Of a stretch of DNA of 64,000 nucleotides, positions 43,101 through 48,596 are shown one piece after another (positions within the stretch are counted from its first letter, which is position 1; each line of letters begins with the position of its first letter). The stretch is taken from assembly GCA_032622095.1 (NCBI GenBank), contig CP136063.1:144475950-144539949 (forward strand), written 5' to 3'. The notes beneath the pieces are model-generated. The model saw only the letters and a list, made by a program, of their open reading frames with translations, was not told the origin of the DNA and did no database searches. Origin of the DNA: Siphonodentalium dalli (Eukaryota; Mollusca; Scaphopoda; Gadilida; Siphonodentaliidae). The translations under genes and the position numbers were made by a program.

Positions 43101-46100
43101 TTGGCGTTGGCTATGGTGTTACTACCATCATCCCACGGGCGATTGAGTGTTGGGAAGCCAAAAGGGTCCGCACCTGTAGATAAATATAGCGCGAAAAGTC
43201 GAAAATATCTTGAAAACAAGGCTTTGTTCACTTATAAATCTAGTTACTTTTTTATAATTACGGACCTCTGATATATGCATTTTTGATATATAATCATGCT
43301 TGGAGAAAGGCTACCATCTATTTTCATATACGCAAAGCTTCCATTTGACCCAATCCTAAGACATACGAGCAAGATTCTGGGCCTAAAGTCAGTCATATAG
43401 AAGAGTACTTTTTTTACTCTAAACATATTTTATTTGTATATCGAATAATACAAAAGGGATTGGGGACAAGTTACAAAACTTACTTTGCCCCTCTCCCTGT
43501 TTACAATAATATTATTCATACAAAATGTTGAAGGAGAGATTCAAAATCATATATAGGTTAAACATATTTACATTTACAAATGAGTGGGTTCGGGGTTTGG
43601 GGTGGGAGGTGCCAAAACCGATTTGTGACTAATTTGCTTTTTGTGGCTATTATGAAATGCGTTTGATTATCCGACTTCGAATCGTTTAGTCGCTGTTATA
43701 TATCGATGGACTATTTTGAAGAGAATTTTGTTTCTTCTATTTGAGATATCGGGAATTCCGAGAAGTAAATCATTGATATGTGTAATTTTCAGTCCTTCTT
43801 GGTATAATTTTTGACACATTTCCATTCGTTCGGTGTGAATTAGGGGACACGCCCAGAGGTAGTGGTAAGTATCTTCGCATGGATTTCCACAATGGCATTG
43901 GGGGCTGTCAGAGATATAAATATATATATATAGAAGAGTAACGGGAGGGGACTCGGTCCAAATCAGCATATCACCCCAACCGATATTCCAAGTTGTGGTG
44001 GCTCGAGAAGACTTGCATGGTCTAGCGTACATATACTATCTGTATATACTTGGTGAGAACACTGCTGCCAAAAAATCCGTTCAAAAATGTGATCAAAGAC
44101 ATATTTTTGACATTGTTATTGTTATATAATGTGCATGATGTGGTCCTCTGATAGCATAATTTCCTTCAGGTTGTGTACTCGCGTAAGTAGTTCTCTGTGT
44201 AGGTCCATCATCATTTTCCACCCCAGAGATAGGCTATACATGGAAACTTCTTAAATAACGTACATCGTACATTTTTAAACTGACAGTTCCACAACAATAT
44301 ATGATATCTTACCCGTGCCTCTAAATGTGTGCCAGAAACAAACGGAAAATCGCAACCAATCTTTCATTTTCCGTCCATGCACAACCTGTTTAAGATAATA
44401 AAATCAATGAGTTAGTTCTGTATTCAAATAAAGCGCTGACATGCATTTGCATATAACCACCCAAAACTATAACATGGGTGCAAACTGAGGAAATAACTAC
44501 CCGAGAAGTAAAATAAAAAGCAGGAATACAATTTGTTTGTAGTAATGAGCCAATGATGATAGGCTACTATGTTAATAAACCGATGGCTAGTCTCTAATAA
44601 AGAGACGTCACATGATTTTGATATATAATTAGTTTATATCCCCTTTACCAGCTAGTATAACTATATTTCAGATAGTGCAGTGTTGTAAATACAAATTATG
44701 ATAAGTACACTCTTTCTAATTTTATGAAATGATAAACTGAGATTCACGCAAGATTGTAACACAAAGGCTCGTATTCAACAACTGGGATTATTTGATAATC
44801 CGGGTAGTATTTTTGGTAGCGACTTATTCGCTATCGTTACCGCCTCACGACTAGAACGCGAACATTCATCGGATACAATTTGTGTGTTTCTGACTGTCAT
44901 AAGTAAAATTCTGGAAGACATTATCCACCAGAGAATCAACAAGGTCCTTAGTCCAACTCAAAAAACGAAAGTCAGGATTCACTGTGAACATATCACTATC
45001 ACACGCGTTGTTGATTGTATCCGAGATAATAAATGAAGCTAATGAAGAAAATAAACCAGTATCCTTAGTTACGTTAGATGTGGCTATAAGGCATTCGGCA
45101 AAGTGGACCACCATCAACTAATGCGGAAATTATACATTGACGAACTTAGAGATGGACGCTTATACTGAGTTTACAAACAGATGCTTACAGCAGATTGAAA
45201 TGAGGTGGAGAGCTGGATGAAGCGTTCAAAACACAGCAGGGCATTCTACAGGGTGCCATATCAAGTTACCGTCATCAATATACAGAAGATACAACATAAA
45301 TATCCCACAAGTGGGGTGAAGGAGAAGATCGTTCGATCTTTTCGACCAACTACTGAATTCATCAATTCATCCTCCAAGTTCTGGAGAAGAAGCTGCCAAC
45401 TTTCGGTGCTACTCCTGCACTTTTCTCTCAATCTCTCGTTCTGTTACACTGGGGGTTCGTCCGGGATCTGAACCTGGATCTCTCGCATCCCAAAGTGACA
45501 ACGATACCCGTAGACGAGCCCCAATAGTATAACAGCACGAGAGAAATGCGGGAGTCGTACCGAAAGTTGGTAGCACCGGAATCCCAAGCCTGGCAGATCA
45601 CCCTTCCAAAGGACTAGCCGAGCTCGACTTTGCTTAAAGGGGTACTGTACCCAAGATGTTGTTGTTGGTTTCTATAATCCCCGAGTCGGAGAATAAGGTA
45701 ACAACTTTTCCATTTTTTGAAAGTCTGTTGAGTACGAAGTATTGTTACGGATGGCAAATTTATCGGAATGCAAAAATACAAATTGTCGTTGTCGAGTAAT
45801 TTTTGTACAGTTTTCAACCAAATGAATCAAATAAACATTATATTATATGCTTAGCAGTCCCATATACTCATTTAAGTTAGTGTATGGTCACTAGTCAATG
45901 AGTGGCTTGGGTTTTCTCCCCGTATAAGCATAATGTTTCAAACGATCGTGTGTGCAATTGTTTTATTAATCCAGTATCCCTCAATTATAATTTGATTACG
46001 TTTTGTACACGGAAATTCCAATTTTAAGAGACGCCATTTTATGGCTGGAGCCATAAAATCAATTTATATTAAATTATTAACTTTTAAATTATTAAATTTT

Positions 46101-47330
46101 AAGATAGCCCATTAACCTGAGCGTTTACAGAATACATCTTCGACTCAAATTACTTATATTTCTATATAGTATCGATAATAGATCGTTGTTATCACCGGGA
46201 ATTTATTGAAAATGGCGTACAGTACCCCTTTAACTTCGGTCATCACACAAAGCGTCTAATGGCTGTGACCAAGAGATCTAGCAGAGAATTAATCTGCCTT
46301 CTCTATATAGTTACACAGCGACCGCTACACATAAATATAACCTGTTTTCATGCATGGAACACTTTGTGCAAGATGGTGTCTTCATAACAAAACGTTCTTG
46401 GAGAAATGACGTGAACGCGGAAATACACACAGAAGAGGAAGGCGACTGGCGACCTTCTATAGTGAATCAGACAGTGACTTAGCAGTTTGGTTTAACTCAA
46501 ACATACTTTCTGTGGCGATCATGTAGCCACTATATCTACAGCACAAATTCACATTTCTTATGATCGCAAGATCGCATACCGCCTAGTATATGAGGATAAC
46601 TGCCACAGTATGATATGCAATAGAGATTACCATTGCAGTATGGAACATATTATAATTGATTGGTCATACATACATACATACATGTATCTAACTTCAGGAA
46701 CGAGATCTGGTACGATGTCCTTAACACATTAAAGATAGAATCATTTATTTTTCTCAATTCCTTGACTAACTCGCAGCAACTGGCATTTTCTTGTGGAAAC
46801 ATACCGGTCGAATTTACAGAAATTGGAAACTGTTCCAGTCATTTAGCTGTACGATTTTTCGCCAAGTCTAGCCTTAGTTTGTGGTACTATTATACCGAAT
46901 TGAATAACTTGAATGCCCAATAGCCGGTTGCAATCTCGAAAGCACTGCACTAGCCACCGCAACAGTAATTAATTGGTAACCAAAACACACCACTGATTGT
47001 ATTTTTTTCTCGGGTTCATTGGGTGTTATAAATATATTATAAGCATGGCGTCTGTTATATAAGAGAAATAAACACCACGCGCGCCCGAAGGGCGCTTGCG
47101 ATCTTTATTTTGGTTCTAAAACGGACGCTCTTCTTATAACGTACATCTCTTTGTAAACTTGTATATATGTTGTAGAACTCTTCATTAATTGAGGACAATA
47201 AAAGTAAATATATAAATGGTGCTATAATCATCAATATAATAATTTATTCTTACTTCAGATGGGTTATAGTGCTTGTACGCCAGAGTCTCTTCTGGCGCTC
47301 CATTCGGATCGTACTGGATTCCCTCGATCC
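1113..47330 (-). CDS. xylA: Xylose isomerase, split gene, twelve exons recognised, partial at both ends
   Basis: Interconverts D-xylose and D-xylulose (and D-glucose/D-fructose) using two divalent metals; expected soluble enzyme, TIM-barrel fold. Exons on the minus strand in transcript order: 47330-47254, 44385-44313, 43173-43032, 42618-42481, 36255-36146, 22401-22306, 16959-16876, 14818-14763, 13567-13497, 5955-5850, 1802-1700, 1201-1113 (last end uncertain). All internal junctions are GT-AG and the phases agree, giving about 381 residues with no internal stop. Numbering from the first full codon, the catalytic pair is His95/Asp98; metal ligands are Glu226, Glu262, His265, Asp290, Asp301, Asp303, Asp333, with Lys228. 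Each lies exactly six below the E. coli XylA residue as I recall it. Family members are about 440 residues, so about 15-20 N-terminal and 45 C-terminal residues are missing from view. Introns make bacterial contamination untenable. The symbol is that of the family; the animal gene may be named otherwise. Confidence 0.95.
1700..1802 (-). CDS. xylA: Xylose isomerase exon with metal ligand Asp333
   Basis: Reads [20 protein letters not shown] then [14 protein letters not shown]. It carries the GGLNFDxKVRRES signature, with Asp333 the last metal ligand. Acceptor CTTTTCAG with a good pyrimidine tract, donor GTAGTA, ends in phase 1. Confidence 0.94.
1982..2453. mobile_element. CpG-rich fold-back element with 4-bp target duplication
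   Basis: The ends are near-perfect inverted repeats of about 47 bp (left starts GTATGGAAGCCTATTAGGG; right is its complement with two changes). TGAT sits directly outside both ends (1978-1981 and 2454-2457), a likely target-site duplication. The interior is a stack of alternately oriented copies of a unit built from GGCGCG, AAAGCGACAAAAAGTGCGCC and TTAG, so it is strongly self-complementary at several registers. There is no coding content; reading frames through it are by-products of the repeats. Confidence 0.85.
2816..3722. mobile_element. hAT-like MITE inserted in the fold-back arm
   Basis: The ends are CAGAGGCGGACTGGGCC and its imperfect complement GGCCAGTCCACCTCTG, a terminal repeat typical of hAT-superfamily elements. 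CGTGGCT flanks both sides (2809-2815, 3723-3729), fitting an 8-bp duplication with one change. Removing it restores continuity of the fold-back arm. Inside are a C run (2928-2946), another (3592-3602), and an internal duplication (about 3405-3440 and 3530-3565), with a second TIR-like end near 3475-3485, suggesting a nested copy. Confidence 0.75.
4269..4343. mobile_element. Solo end of the TTAA MITE family
   Basis: This resembles 46150-46233 (shared TATCGTTGTTATTACCGGGA-like core and a CCCTTTAA end). It is one end of the MITE seen complete at 45634-46233; the other end is missing. Confidence 0.6.
5850..5955 (-). CDS. xylA: Xylose isomerase exon with metal ligands Asp290/301/303
   Basis: Reads [20 protein letters not shown] then [15 protein letters not shown]. 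It contains the SIDSNTG and GWDTDQFP signatures that supply three aspartate ligands. Acceptor CTTGCAG, donor GTAATA, ends in phase 0. A 7.5 kb intron rich in Helitron-like DNA precedes it. Confidence 0.95.
6080..6420. repeat. Diverged tandem repeat, about three units of ~120 bp
   Basis: Phrases such as GTACCCA, TTTACCC, CATTTGGG and TTTTACAAG recur in the same order around 6110, 6220 and 6330. No reading frame is conserved between units. Nearby, 6655-6722 is a short self-complementary cluster built on ACCATGGTA. Confidence 0.6.
6421..7568. other. Intronic DNA, nothing recognised
   Basis: Apart from the ACCATGGTA palindromic cluster at 6655-6722, I see no coding exon, RNA gene or element end. 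Confidence 0.5.
7569..7924. mobile_element. MITE-like fold-back, ~80-bp inverted ends
   Basis: Positions 7569-7648 and 7844-7924 are inverted copies with few differences. Each begins with GATTGTCCA...TGGACAATC, itself a small palindrome. The interior has two or three repeats of a CTTCTT...CCGTTATTTCGTCAA phrase. No clear target duplication is visible. Confidence 0.8.
7925..8894. other. Intronic DNA with a G/T-rich tract
   Basis: A strand-asymmetric G/T-rich tract runs from about 8038 to 8235 (TGGG and GTGG repeats) and keeps frames open by composition. No protein family or element end is recognised. Confidence 0.5.
9105..9226 (+). mobile_element. Helitron-like 3' end
   Basis: Ends with hairpin CCGCCAGTGGCGG, then GCTAACCTG and CTAG at 9223-9226. 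The same 3' tail occurs at 12085-12183 and, on the minus strand, at 32744-32870. Upstream limits are unclear; 8895-9104 may belong to it. Confidence 0.7.
9764..9920. repeat. Near-perfect palindrome, 77-bp arms, 3-bp spacer
   Basis: 9764-9840 and 9844-9920 are reverse complements with one mismatch, separated by CGA. The arms are the conserved part of the 122-bp cassette found in other Helitron-like elements here (24.1-26.0 and 63.3-63.9 kb), fused head to head. Confidence 0.92.
9921..10227 (-). mobile_element. Remainder of minus-oriented Helitron-like insert
   Basis: Continues from the palindrome with another 122-bp-type cassette, a GACAGACAAAC-type microsatellite and the 5' end seen on the minus strand as TCTCATATATATTTTGAAG. 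The matching element at 63314-63937 has the same order. Confidence 0.6.
11091..12183 (+). mobile_element. Helitron-like element, third in the train
   Basis: Starts TCTCCTATATATTTTGAGAA directly after the preceding CTAG and ends in CCGCCAGTGGCGG plus GCTAACCTGCTA at about 12183. The last bases are altered, so the terminal CTAG is not intact. Internal direct repeats lie at 11385-11520 versus 11560-11720 and around 11925-12070. Confidence 0.65.
12391..12510 (+). repeat. Dispersed repeat, inverted partner at 35201-35320
   Basis: This 120-bp segment (CCGTTAAAACAAC... to ...GTGTTCC) is the reverse complement of 35201-35320 with scattered changes. The element it belongs to is not delimited. The part beyond 35320 has a further relative at about 41425-41560. 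Confidence 0.7.
12557..13059. mobile_element. MITE with TTAA ends, copy 1
   Basis: Begins TTAAAGGCACG and ends CGTACCTTTAA, with the TTAA included at both ends as in TTAA-targeting families. It aligns along its length with 41883-42410 in the same orientation; shared landmarks are the AACGCTCTTTAT repeats and GGCGGTTTTTGACGG. Non-coding. Confidence 0.75.
13102..13191. repeat. 35-bp inverted repeat with 20-bp loop
   Basis: 13102-13136 and 13157-13191 are complementary with one or two mismatches. RNA from either strand would form a long hairpin. No element end is evident. Confidence 0.9.
13497..13567 (-). CDS. xylA: Xylose isomerase exon with metal ligands Glu262/His265
   Basis: Reads [20 protein letters not shown] then MAS; the [13 protein letters not shown] block holds two metal-site residues. 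Acceptor ATTTCAG, donor GTGAGT (strong). It ends two bases into Ala282. Confidence 0.95.
13568..14639. other. Intronic DNA, nothing recognised
   Basis: Part of the 1.2 kb intron between two exons. There is an (AT)n run near 13738-13754 and no supported feature before the Helitron-like end at 14698. Confidence 0.5.
14669..14698 (+). mobile_element. Helitron-like 3' end, short relic
   Basis: Hairpin CCTGGGCAACGCCGGG is followed by TAACCCTG and CTAG, then T. This is the same architecture as the other 3' ends here, with a different stem sequence. The 5' limit was not found. Confidence 0.45.
14763..14818 (-). CDS. xylA: Xylose isomerase small exon (residues 241-258)
   Basis: A 56-bp exon reading [18 protein letters not shown]. 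Its first two bases complete Asp240. Acceptor TTTACAG; donor GTGGGC is weak. It is easily missed by automated calling but restores exact family spacing between the two metal-ligand exons on either side. Confidence 0.92.
15105..15175 (-). mobile_element. LINE 3' tail (AATTG repeats)
   Basis: Read on the minus strand it ends ...GAATAAAGAATTGAATTG, a tail style common to animal CR1-like LINEs. It is flanked by duplicated intronic sequence (about 15030-15105 and 15200-15262), which may mark the insertion. Confidence 0.4.
15263..16875. other. Intronic DNA, nothing recognised
   Basis: An AT-rich stretch (15640-16060) and otherwise unique-looking sequence. Neither strand shows a known exon. Confidence 0.5.
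16876..16959 (-). CDS. xylA: Xylose isomerase exon with metal ligand Glu226 (residues 213-239)
   Basis: Reads [20 protein letters not shown] then TKHQYDY. It carries the diagnostic [14 protein letters not shown] block with the metal ligand Glu226 and catalytic Lys228. Acceptor ACTGCAG, donor GTGAGA, ends in phase 1. Confidence 0.96.
17298..17933 (+). pseudogene. Degenerate LINE ORF1-like coiled-coil relic
   Basis: The first frame gives 54 residues to TGA (17460-17462). Lys/Glu-rich coiled-coil text then continues by frame changes, including [23 protein letters not shown] and, near 17735-17790, a [16 protein letters not shown] phrase of the kind that follows the coiled coil in L1-type ORF1 proteins. 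At least three frameshifts or stops break it. ORF1 proteins bind retrotransposon RNA; this copy cannot be functional. A TIR element interrupts it at 17937. Confidence 0.5.
17937..18903. mobile_element. TIR element with TTA target duplication
   Basis: Inverted ends of about 40 bp start GGGTGCATTTACATTGC and finish with the complement. TTA flanks both sides (17934-17936, 18904-18906), as for PIF/Harbinger elements. The interior has a C run (18522-18533) and no transposase signature. Confidence 0.75.
19725..19842. repeat. Long imperfect hairpin
   Basis: Arms of about 50 bp (GTTTCTCTCATATGATATTT... and its complement) flank a CGCCGGAGGC centre. A few mismatches and small offsets interrupt the stem. 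Confidence 0.85.
19988..20552. repeat. Minisatellite, about nine ~60-bp units
   Basis: Units carry TTATAATAAGGAATACCGG, then AATTATTATAAATCA and GGCTACCACC, with substitutions and small length changes. Units are diverged, so this is an old array, unlike the 2.2 kb array at 48.6 kb. Confidence 0.88.
21397..21616. mobile_element. Small fold-back / MITE-like element
   Basis: Ends CACTAACTCGCG...CGCGAGTTAGTG continue as about 45-bp imperfect inverted repeats including GGATCCACC and GGTCCGGTTC. The core has CCATATATGG twice. No clear target duplication. Confidence 0.7.
22306..22401 (-). CDS. xylA: Xylose isomerase exon with FWGGREGY motif (residues 181-211)
   Basis: Reads [15 protein letters not shown]... 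to ...FFRMAV; Trp182 corresponds to E. coli Trp188. Acceptor TTCGCAG, donor GTATGT. The first codon (Val180) is shared with the exon 13.7 kb upstream; that intron is almost wholly mobile DNA. Confidence 0.95.
22734..22980. repeat. Inverted repeat with internal duplication
   Basis: 22734-22774 and 22940-22980 are inverted copies around ATGTCGCAAGAGCTATACTC. A related direct duplicate (ATATTTAAT...AGAGCA) occurs at 22581 and 22677. No coding content. Confidence 0.65.
22981..23578. other. Intronic DNA, nothing recognised
   Basis: No element end, exon or RNA seen before the Helitron triplet begins. Confidence 0.5.
23579..24336 (+). mobile_element. Non-autonomous Helitron, tandem copy 1 of 3
   Basis: Starts TCTATTATATATTTTGAAAG after a host A, and ends with hairpin CCCGGACGAAGTCGGG, TCACCTT and CTAG. 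Contents in order: (GT)n tract, a segment with GATGAAATTTGGTAT, a TGACGTCGTCAGAGGTCA stretch, then two 122-bp-type cassettes with GCGCATGCGC. No Rep/helicase frame. Closest to copy 3. Confidence 0.82.
24337..25079 (+). mobile_element. Non-autonomous Helitron, tandem copy 2 of 3
   Basis: Begins TC directly after the CTAG of copy 1 and ends at its own CTAG. It differs from copies 1 and 3 at shared positions (for example around 24720-24760), so the triplet was not made by simple recent duplication of adjacent copies. Confidence 0.82.
25080..25959 (+). mobile_element. Non-autonomous Helitron, tandem copy 3 of 3
   Basis: Begins TC directly after copy 2 and ends CTAG followed by host T (25960). 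It is longer than copy 1 because it holds one extra 122-bp cassette (starts near 25645, 25767, 25889). Confidence 0.82.
25991..32517. mobile_element. 6.5 kb fold-back element with repeat-bearing arms
   Basis: Outer ends AGGCAAATATGGACATAGG and its complement start long inverted arms: about 25991-27270 and 30090-32517 (the latter interrupted by the element at 31260-32406). Landmarks shared in inverted order include TGACGTCACATGACGTCA-like sequence, the CAACGGCCGTTG palindrome and repeated AAGATGGCTGCCAA. Each arm has two ~350-bp subrepeats. The 2.8 kb centre (27270-30090) has open frames of up to about 110 codons but nothing I recognise as a transposase. It resembles FB/Galileo-style long-arm elements in form only. 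Confidence 0.75.
31260..32406. mobile_element. Mutator-type (MULE-like) non-autonomous element
   Basis: TIRs of about 96 bp (31260-31355 and 32311-32406) begin TAGTCCAAGTC and end GACTTGGACTA with few mismatches. CCTATCTGA is duplicated exactly outside both ends (31251-31259, 32407-32415). A 9-bp duplication with long TIRs is the Mutator signature. It sits in the right arm of the fold-back and is therefore younger than it. The interior has no recognised transposase. Confidence 0.88.
32744..34095 (-). mobile_element. Non-autonomous Helitron-like element, minus strand
   Basis: On the minus strand it starts TCTATACTATATATTTTGAG after host A and ends with hairpin CCGCCAGTGGCGG, GCTAACCTG and CTAG before host T, a clean A/T insertion. 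It has both ends of the family seen at 9.1-12.2 kb. The interior has direct repeats of AGCAAGTTTGAGCTCAATCG (33072-33245, 33521-33625) and a duplicated 33345-33420 / 33645-33720 block. Confidence 0.8.
34302..34340. repeat. (CAT)n microsatellite
   Basis: Mostly uninterrupted CAT triplets on the plus strand with two single-base interruptions. Confidence 0.95.
34508..34878 (-). pseudogene. LINE reverse-transcriptase C-terminal fragment (CR1-like)
   Basis: Minus-strand translation contains [22 protein letters not shown] and [12 protein letters not shown], the conserved tail after the polymerase domain of CR1-like LINEs. A stop then interrupts it, but the usual [11 protein letters not shown] segment follows (near 34560). 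It is a 5'- and 3'-truncated relic with no catalytic core. Confidence 0.85.
34879..36145. other. Intronic DNA with a dispersed repeat
   Basis: 35201-35320 is the inverted partner of 12391-12510. About 35321-35440 resembles 41430-41560. Nothing coding is recognised. Confidence 0.5.
36146..36255 (-). CDS. xylA: Xylose isomerase exon (residues 144-179)
   Basis: Reads [20 protein letters not shown]... to ...IGAQNF. It matches the family segment with ASTNPD before the FWGGREGY motif. Acceptor TTGTAG, donor GTAAAT, ends in phase 1. It is separated from the upstream exon by a 6.2 kb intron holding a large fold-back element. Confidence 0.94.
36325..36484. repeat. Nested hairpins around CAATGCATTCTC
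   Basis: Two short hairpins (TATATATGCGAGTCTCCC and inverted partners) lie inside a larger inverted pair whose outer arms are GTCAATGCATTCTC near 36331 and GAGAACGCATTGGCAC near 36470. Confidence 0.75.
37150..40440. mobile_element. Second large fold-back element
   Basis: The left arm (about 37150-38120) is matched in inverted order by about 39680-40440. Shared landmarks are GATTGTGATTCTGG, TCTAAGATGGC-type motifs, the AACTAAGTCAGTTTAAT block and the ACTTCCAATCCCTAAACA block. Each arm has repeated ~300-bp units with an AAGATGGC core, as in the 26-32.5 kb element, and similarity between arms is moderate, so this copy is older. The 1.5 kb centre holds no recognised protein. Confidence 0.68.
40798..41423. 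repeat. Tandem duplication, two ~300-bp units
   Basis: Units 40798-41098 and 41099-41423 share order and wording (GAGTCCGGTAAAAGGTG, TTTCAATTTCGTTTATTGT, GGTCGGAGACGGC, TAAGTGCTGGTTGTT-like end). The second carries a small GTCGGCCA triplication. No gene is recognised. Confidence 0.8.
41883..42410. mobile_element. MITE with TTAA ends, copy 2
   Basis: Begins TTAAAGGCACGGG and ends CCCGTATCTTTAA. It aligns with 12557-13059 in the same orientation. It ends 70 bp from a xylose isomerase exon donor. Confidence 0.75.
42481..42618 (-). CDS. xylA: Xylose isomerase exon with catalytic Asp (residues 98-142)
   Basis: Starts [12 protein letters not shown]..., supplying Asp98 of the HDRD catalytic segment, and ends ...[10 protein letters not shown] plus two bases of Arg143. 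Acceptor TTTACAG, donor GTAAGA. The intron to the preceding exon is only 413 bp, the shortest in the gene. Confidence 0.95.
43032..43173 (-). CDS. xylA: Xylose isomerase exon with catalytic His (residues 51-96)
   Basis: Reads [16 protein letters not shown]... through ...EYWTFHD. It contains the conserved ADPFG and NRPW motifs and the catalytic His95. Acceptor TCTACAG; donor GTTTGC is weak but follows AG. It ends two bases into Arg97, which the next exon completes with A. Confidence 0.95.
43427..44032 (-). pseudogene. LINE 3' fragment, same family as the split copy
   Basis: Minus-strand frame contains [18 protein letters not shown], a Cys/His cluster, and ends ...[15 protein letters not shown] before the 3' UTR. 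It matches the copy at 61619-62158, including a GGCACCTCCCACC stretch and a GTATTATT...TATG end. An (AT)n-rich interruption lies at 43918-43932. It sits in a xylose isomerase intron in the same orientation as that gene. Confidence 0.85.
44313..44385 (-). CDS. xylA: Xylose isomerase exon (residues 26-49)
   Basis: Reads [20 protein letters not shown]... and carries the family's Phe-Trp-His-Thr-Phe signature; Trp43 corresponds to the active-site Trp49 of the E. coli enzyme. Acceptor AACAG, donor GTAAGA, ends in phase 1 (the G of Gly50). Confidence 0.95.
44889..45290 (+). pseudogene. LINE reverse-transcriptase N-terminal fragment
   Basis: Plus-strand text reads [18 protein letters not shown], then after a stop and frame changes [33 protein letters not shown] and [11 protein letters not shown]. 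These are the fingers and early palm motifs of a LINE polymerase, with the first catalytic Asp region (LVTLD) but no YADD box. Broken in at least three places. Confidence 0.75.
45394..45574. mobile_element. Inverted-repeat element wrapped around a tRNA relic
   Basis: About 35-bp imperfect inverted arms (45394-45428 and 45538-45574, core CCAACTTTCGGT) bracket a tRNA-Pro-like sequence. It may be a SINE or MITE hybrid; a target duplication was not identified. Confidence 0.6.
45451..45522 (-). pseudogene. tRNA-Pro (UGG)-like relic
   Basis: Minus-strand sequence has a pairing acceptor-like end (GGGGCTCGT...ACGAACCCC), an anticodon-loop stretch CTTTGGGATG with TGG, and a T-loop GGTTCAGATCC. The D arm is short and the stems contain mismatches, so it is unlikely to be a working tRNA; it could still carry a weak pol III internal promoter. 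Confidence 0.65.
45634..46233. mobile_element. TTAA-flanked MITE with 17-bp perfect TIR
   Basis: Begins TTAAAGGGGTACTGTAC and ends with the exact complement. The TTAA is part of both ends. A solo end of the same family occurs at 4269-4343. No coding content. Confidence 0.85.
46234..47253. other. Intronic DNA, nothing recognised
   Basis: Contains a small hairpin GCGCCCGAAGGGCGC at 47083-47097 and a (CATA)n run near 46665-46684. No exon or element limits are supported. Confidence 0.5.
47254..47330 (-). CDS. xylA: Xylose isomerase exon, N-terminal (residues 1-25)
   Basis: Begins with two bases of a split Gly codon after acceptor ...CTTCAG, reads [10 protein letters not shown]... to ...KHYNPSE, and ends in phase 0 at donor GTAAGA. 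This is the N-terminal strand region before the barrel. The phase-1 start shows that at least one upstream coding exon exists. A 5'-truncated LINE begins about 40-60 bp upstream of the acceptor, in the first visible intron. Confidence 0.93.
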
Positions 47331-47369
47331 CTGAAGCATTCAAATAATACTATATAAGTGTTTTGTTGA

Positions 47370-48596
47370 CATGAGAAACATTTGCAGTGACTGTATACAT
47401 GTTCTATTTTTGTGATATATCAAAGGCATTCGAGAGAGTTTGGCACAGGGGACTGATACATAAACTTTCAAGTTATGGAGTTCGTAGTAAACCTTTTAAA
47501 TGGCTAGGAGACTATTTAAATAATCGACAGCAGCACGTATTAGTCAACAACAGCTTTTCTAACTATGAGGTCACCCCAGCGGGCGTGCCTCGAGGCTTTA
47601 TCCTAGGCCCTTTTCTATTTTTTGGTTTACATACATGATTTAGCAGAAAACATCCGTTCTGTTACGATAAAGTACGCTGACGATACTTGCATTACCAACG
47701 AGCACCATGACCTAAATGAATTGGCGCAAGCCATGAACAAGGAACTTGAAAACATGGCAAGATGGTCAAACGATTGGCTAGTCAGTTTTAATCCCTCAAA
47801 AACGATGGGCATGTCGTACTCAATGACTGTATGGCACATCCGGCGATACTCCTAATTTAACCTTTAATAATGCTACTATATCCTTTGTTGAGACACATAA
47901 ACACCTCGGCCTTGAACTCCAATCAAATATGTCATGGAACAATAATATCAATGTAACTATTAAAAGAATAGCCTCGCGTTTATCACAACTAAGAAGATTT
48001 AAATACCAGCTCGATAGGAAGACCCTAGCAAACATATATAAAACGTACATATTACACTATACGATTATGCTGATGTAGTATGGGCAAGTGCACCTAACTG
48101 TCAAATGGATAAACTTGAACGGTTATACATTGATACAGCCAGAATAGTCAGTGAATTCACACGATCAGTCTCTGATATAAATACAATGGTACCCACTGAG
48201 GAGAAGGCGCGAATTACACAAATTACAAAATATGTACAATATTATCAATCGGAATTCCCCTATTTATCTTACAAATATATTACCACCCAGAGTAGCTGAC
48301 ATATCAGAGTATGAATTCAGATATCCCGAAAAAAATTACACATATTTCAGTAACACTGAGAATTACAAAAAGTCATTTTTCCCTTCAACCATAACAGCGT
48401 GGAATGACATGCCGTCCGTAATAACGGAGGCCCCCACAATTTCAGATTTCAAAACTTATCTTAGAATAATTGACCCCGTCACTAGACCCCCGAGGTATTT
48501 CTACTACGGAATTATTGCGGTGATCTGAAGTCTGATAAATTCCAAAACTACATATCTGACAGTCCGCGTTGCGCATGCGGCAATCAATGCGAAGAT
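47370..48596 (+). pseudogene. LINE polymerase relic, 5' part of a copy split by the tandem array
   Basis: Plus-strand frames give FCDISKAFERVWHRGLIHKL, AGVPRGFILGP, then after a frameshift KYADDTCI (catalytic box), HKHLGLELQ, QLRRFKYQLDRKTLA and a Cys-rich end CGNQCED at 48596. At least four frameshifts or stops, and the 5' end is missing. CR1/Jockey-like by motif style. The reading frame is cut in mid-domain by the insertion and continues at 61623. Confidence 0.9.

Noticed and set aside
42937-43271. Plus-strand frames opposite 42917-43231
   Set aside because: They are antisense shadows of a conserved xylose isomerase exon.
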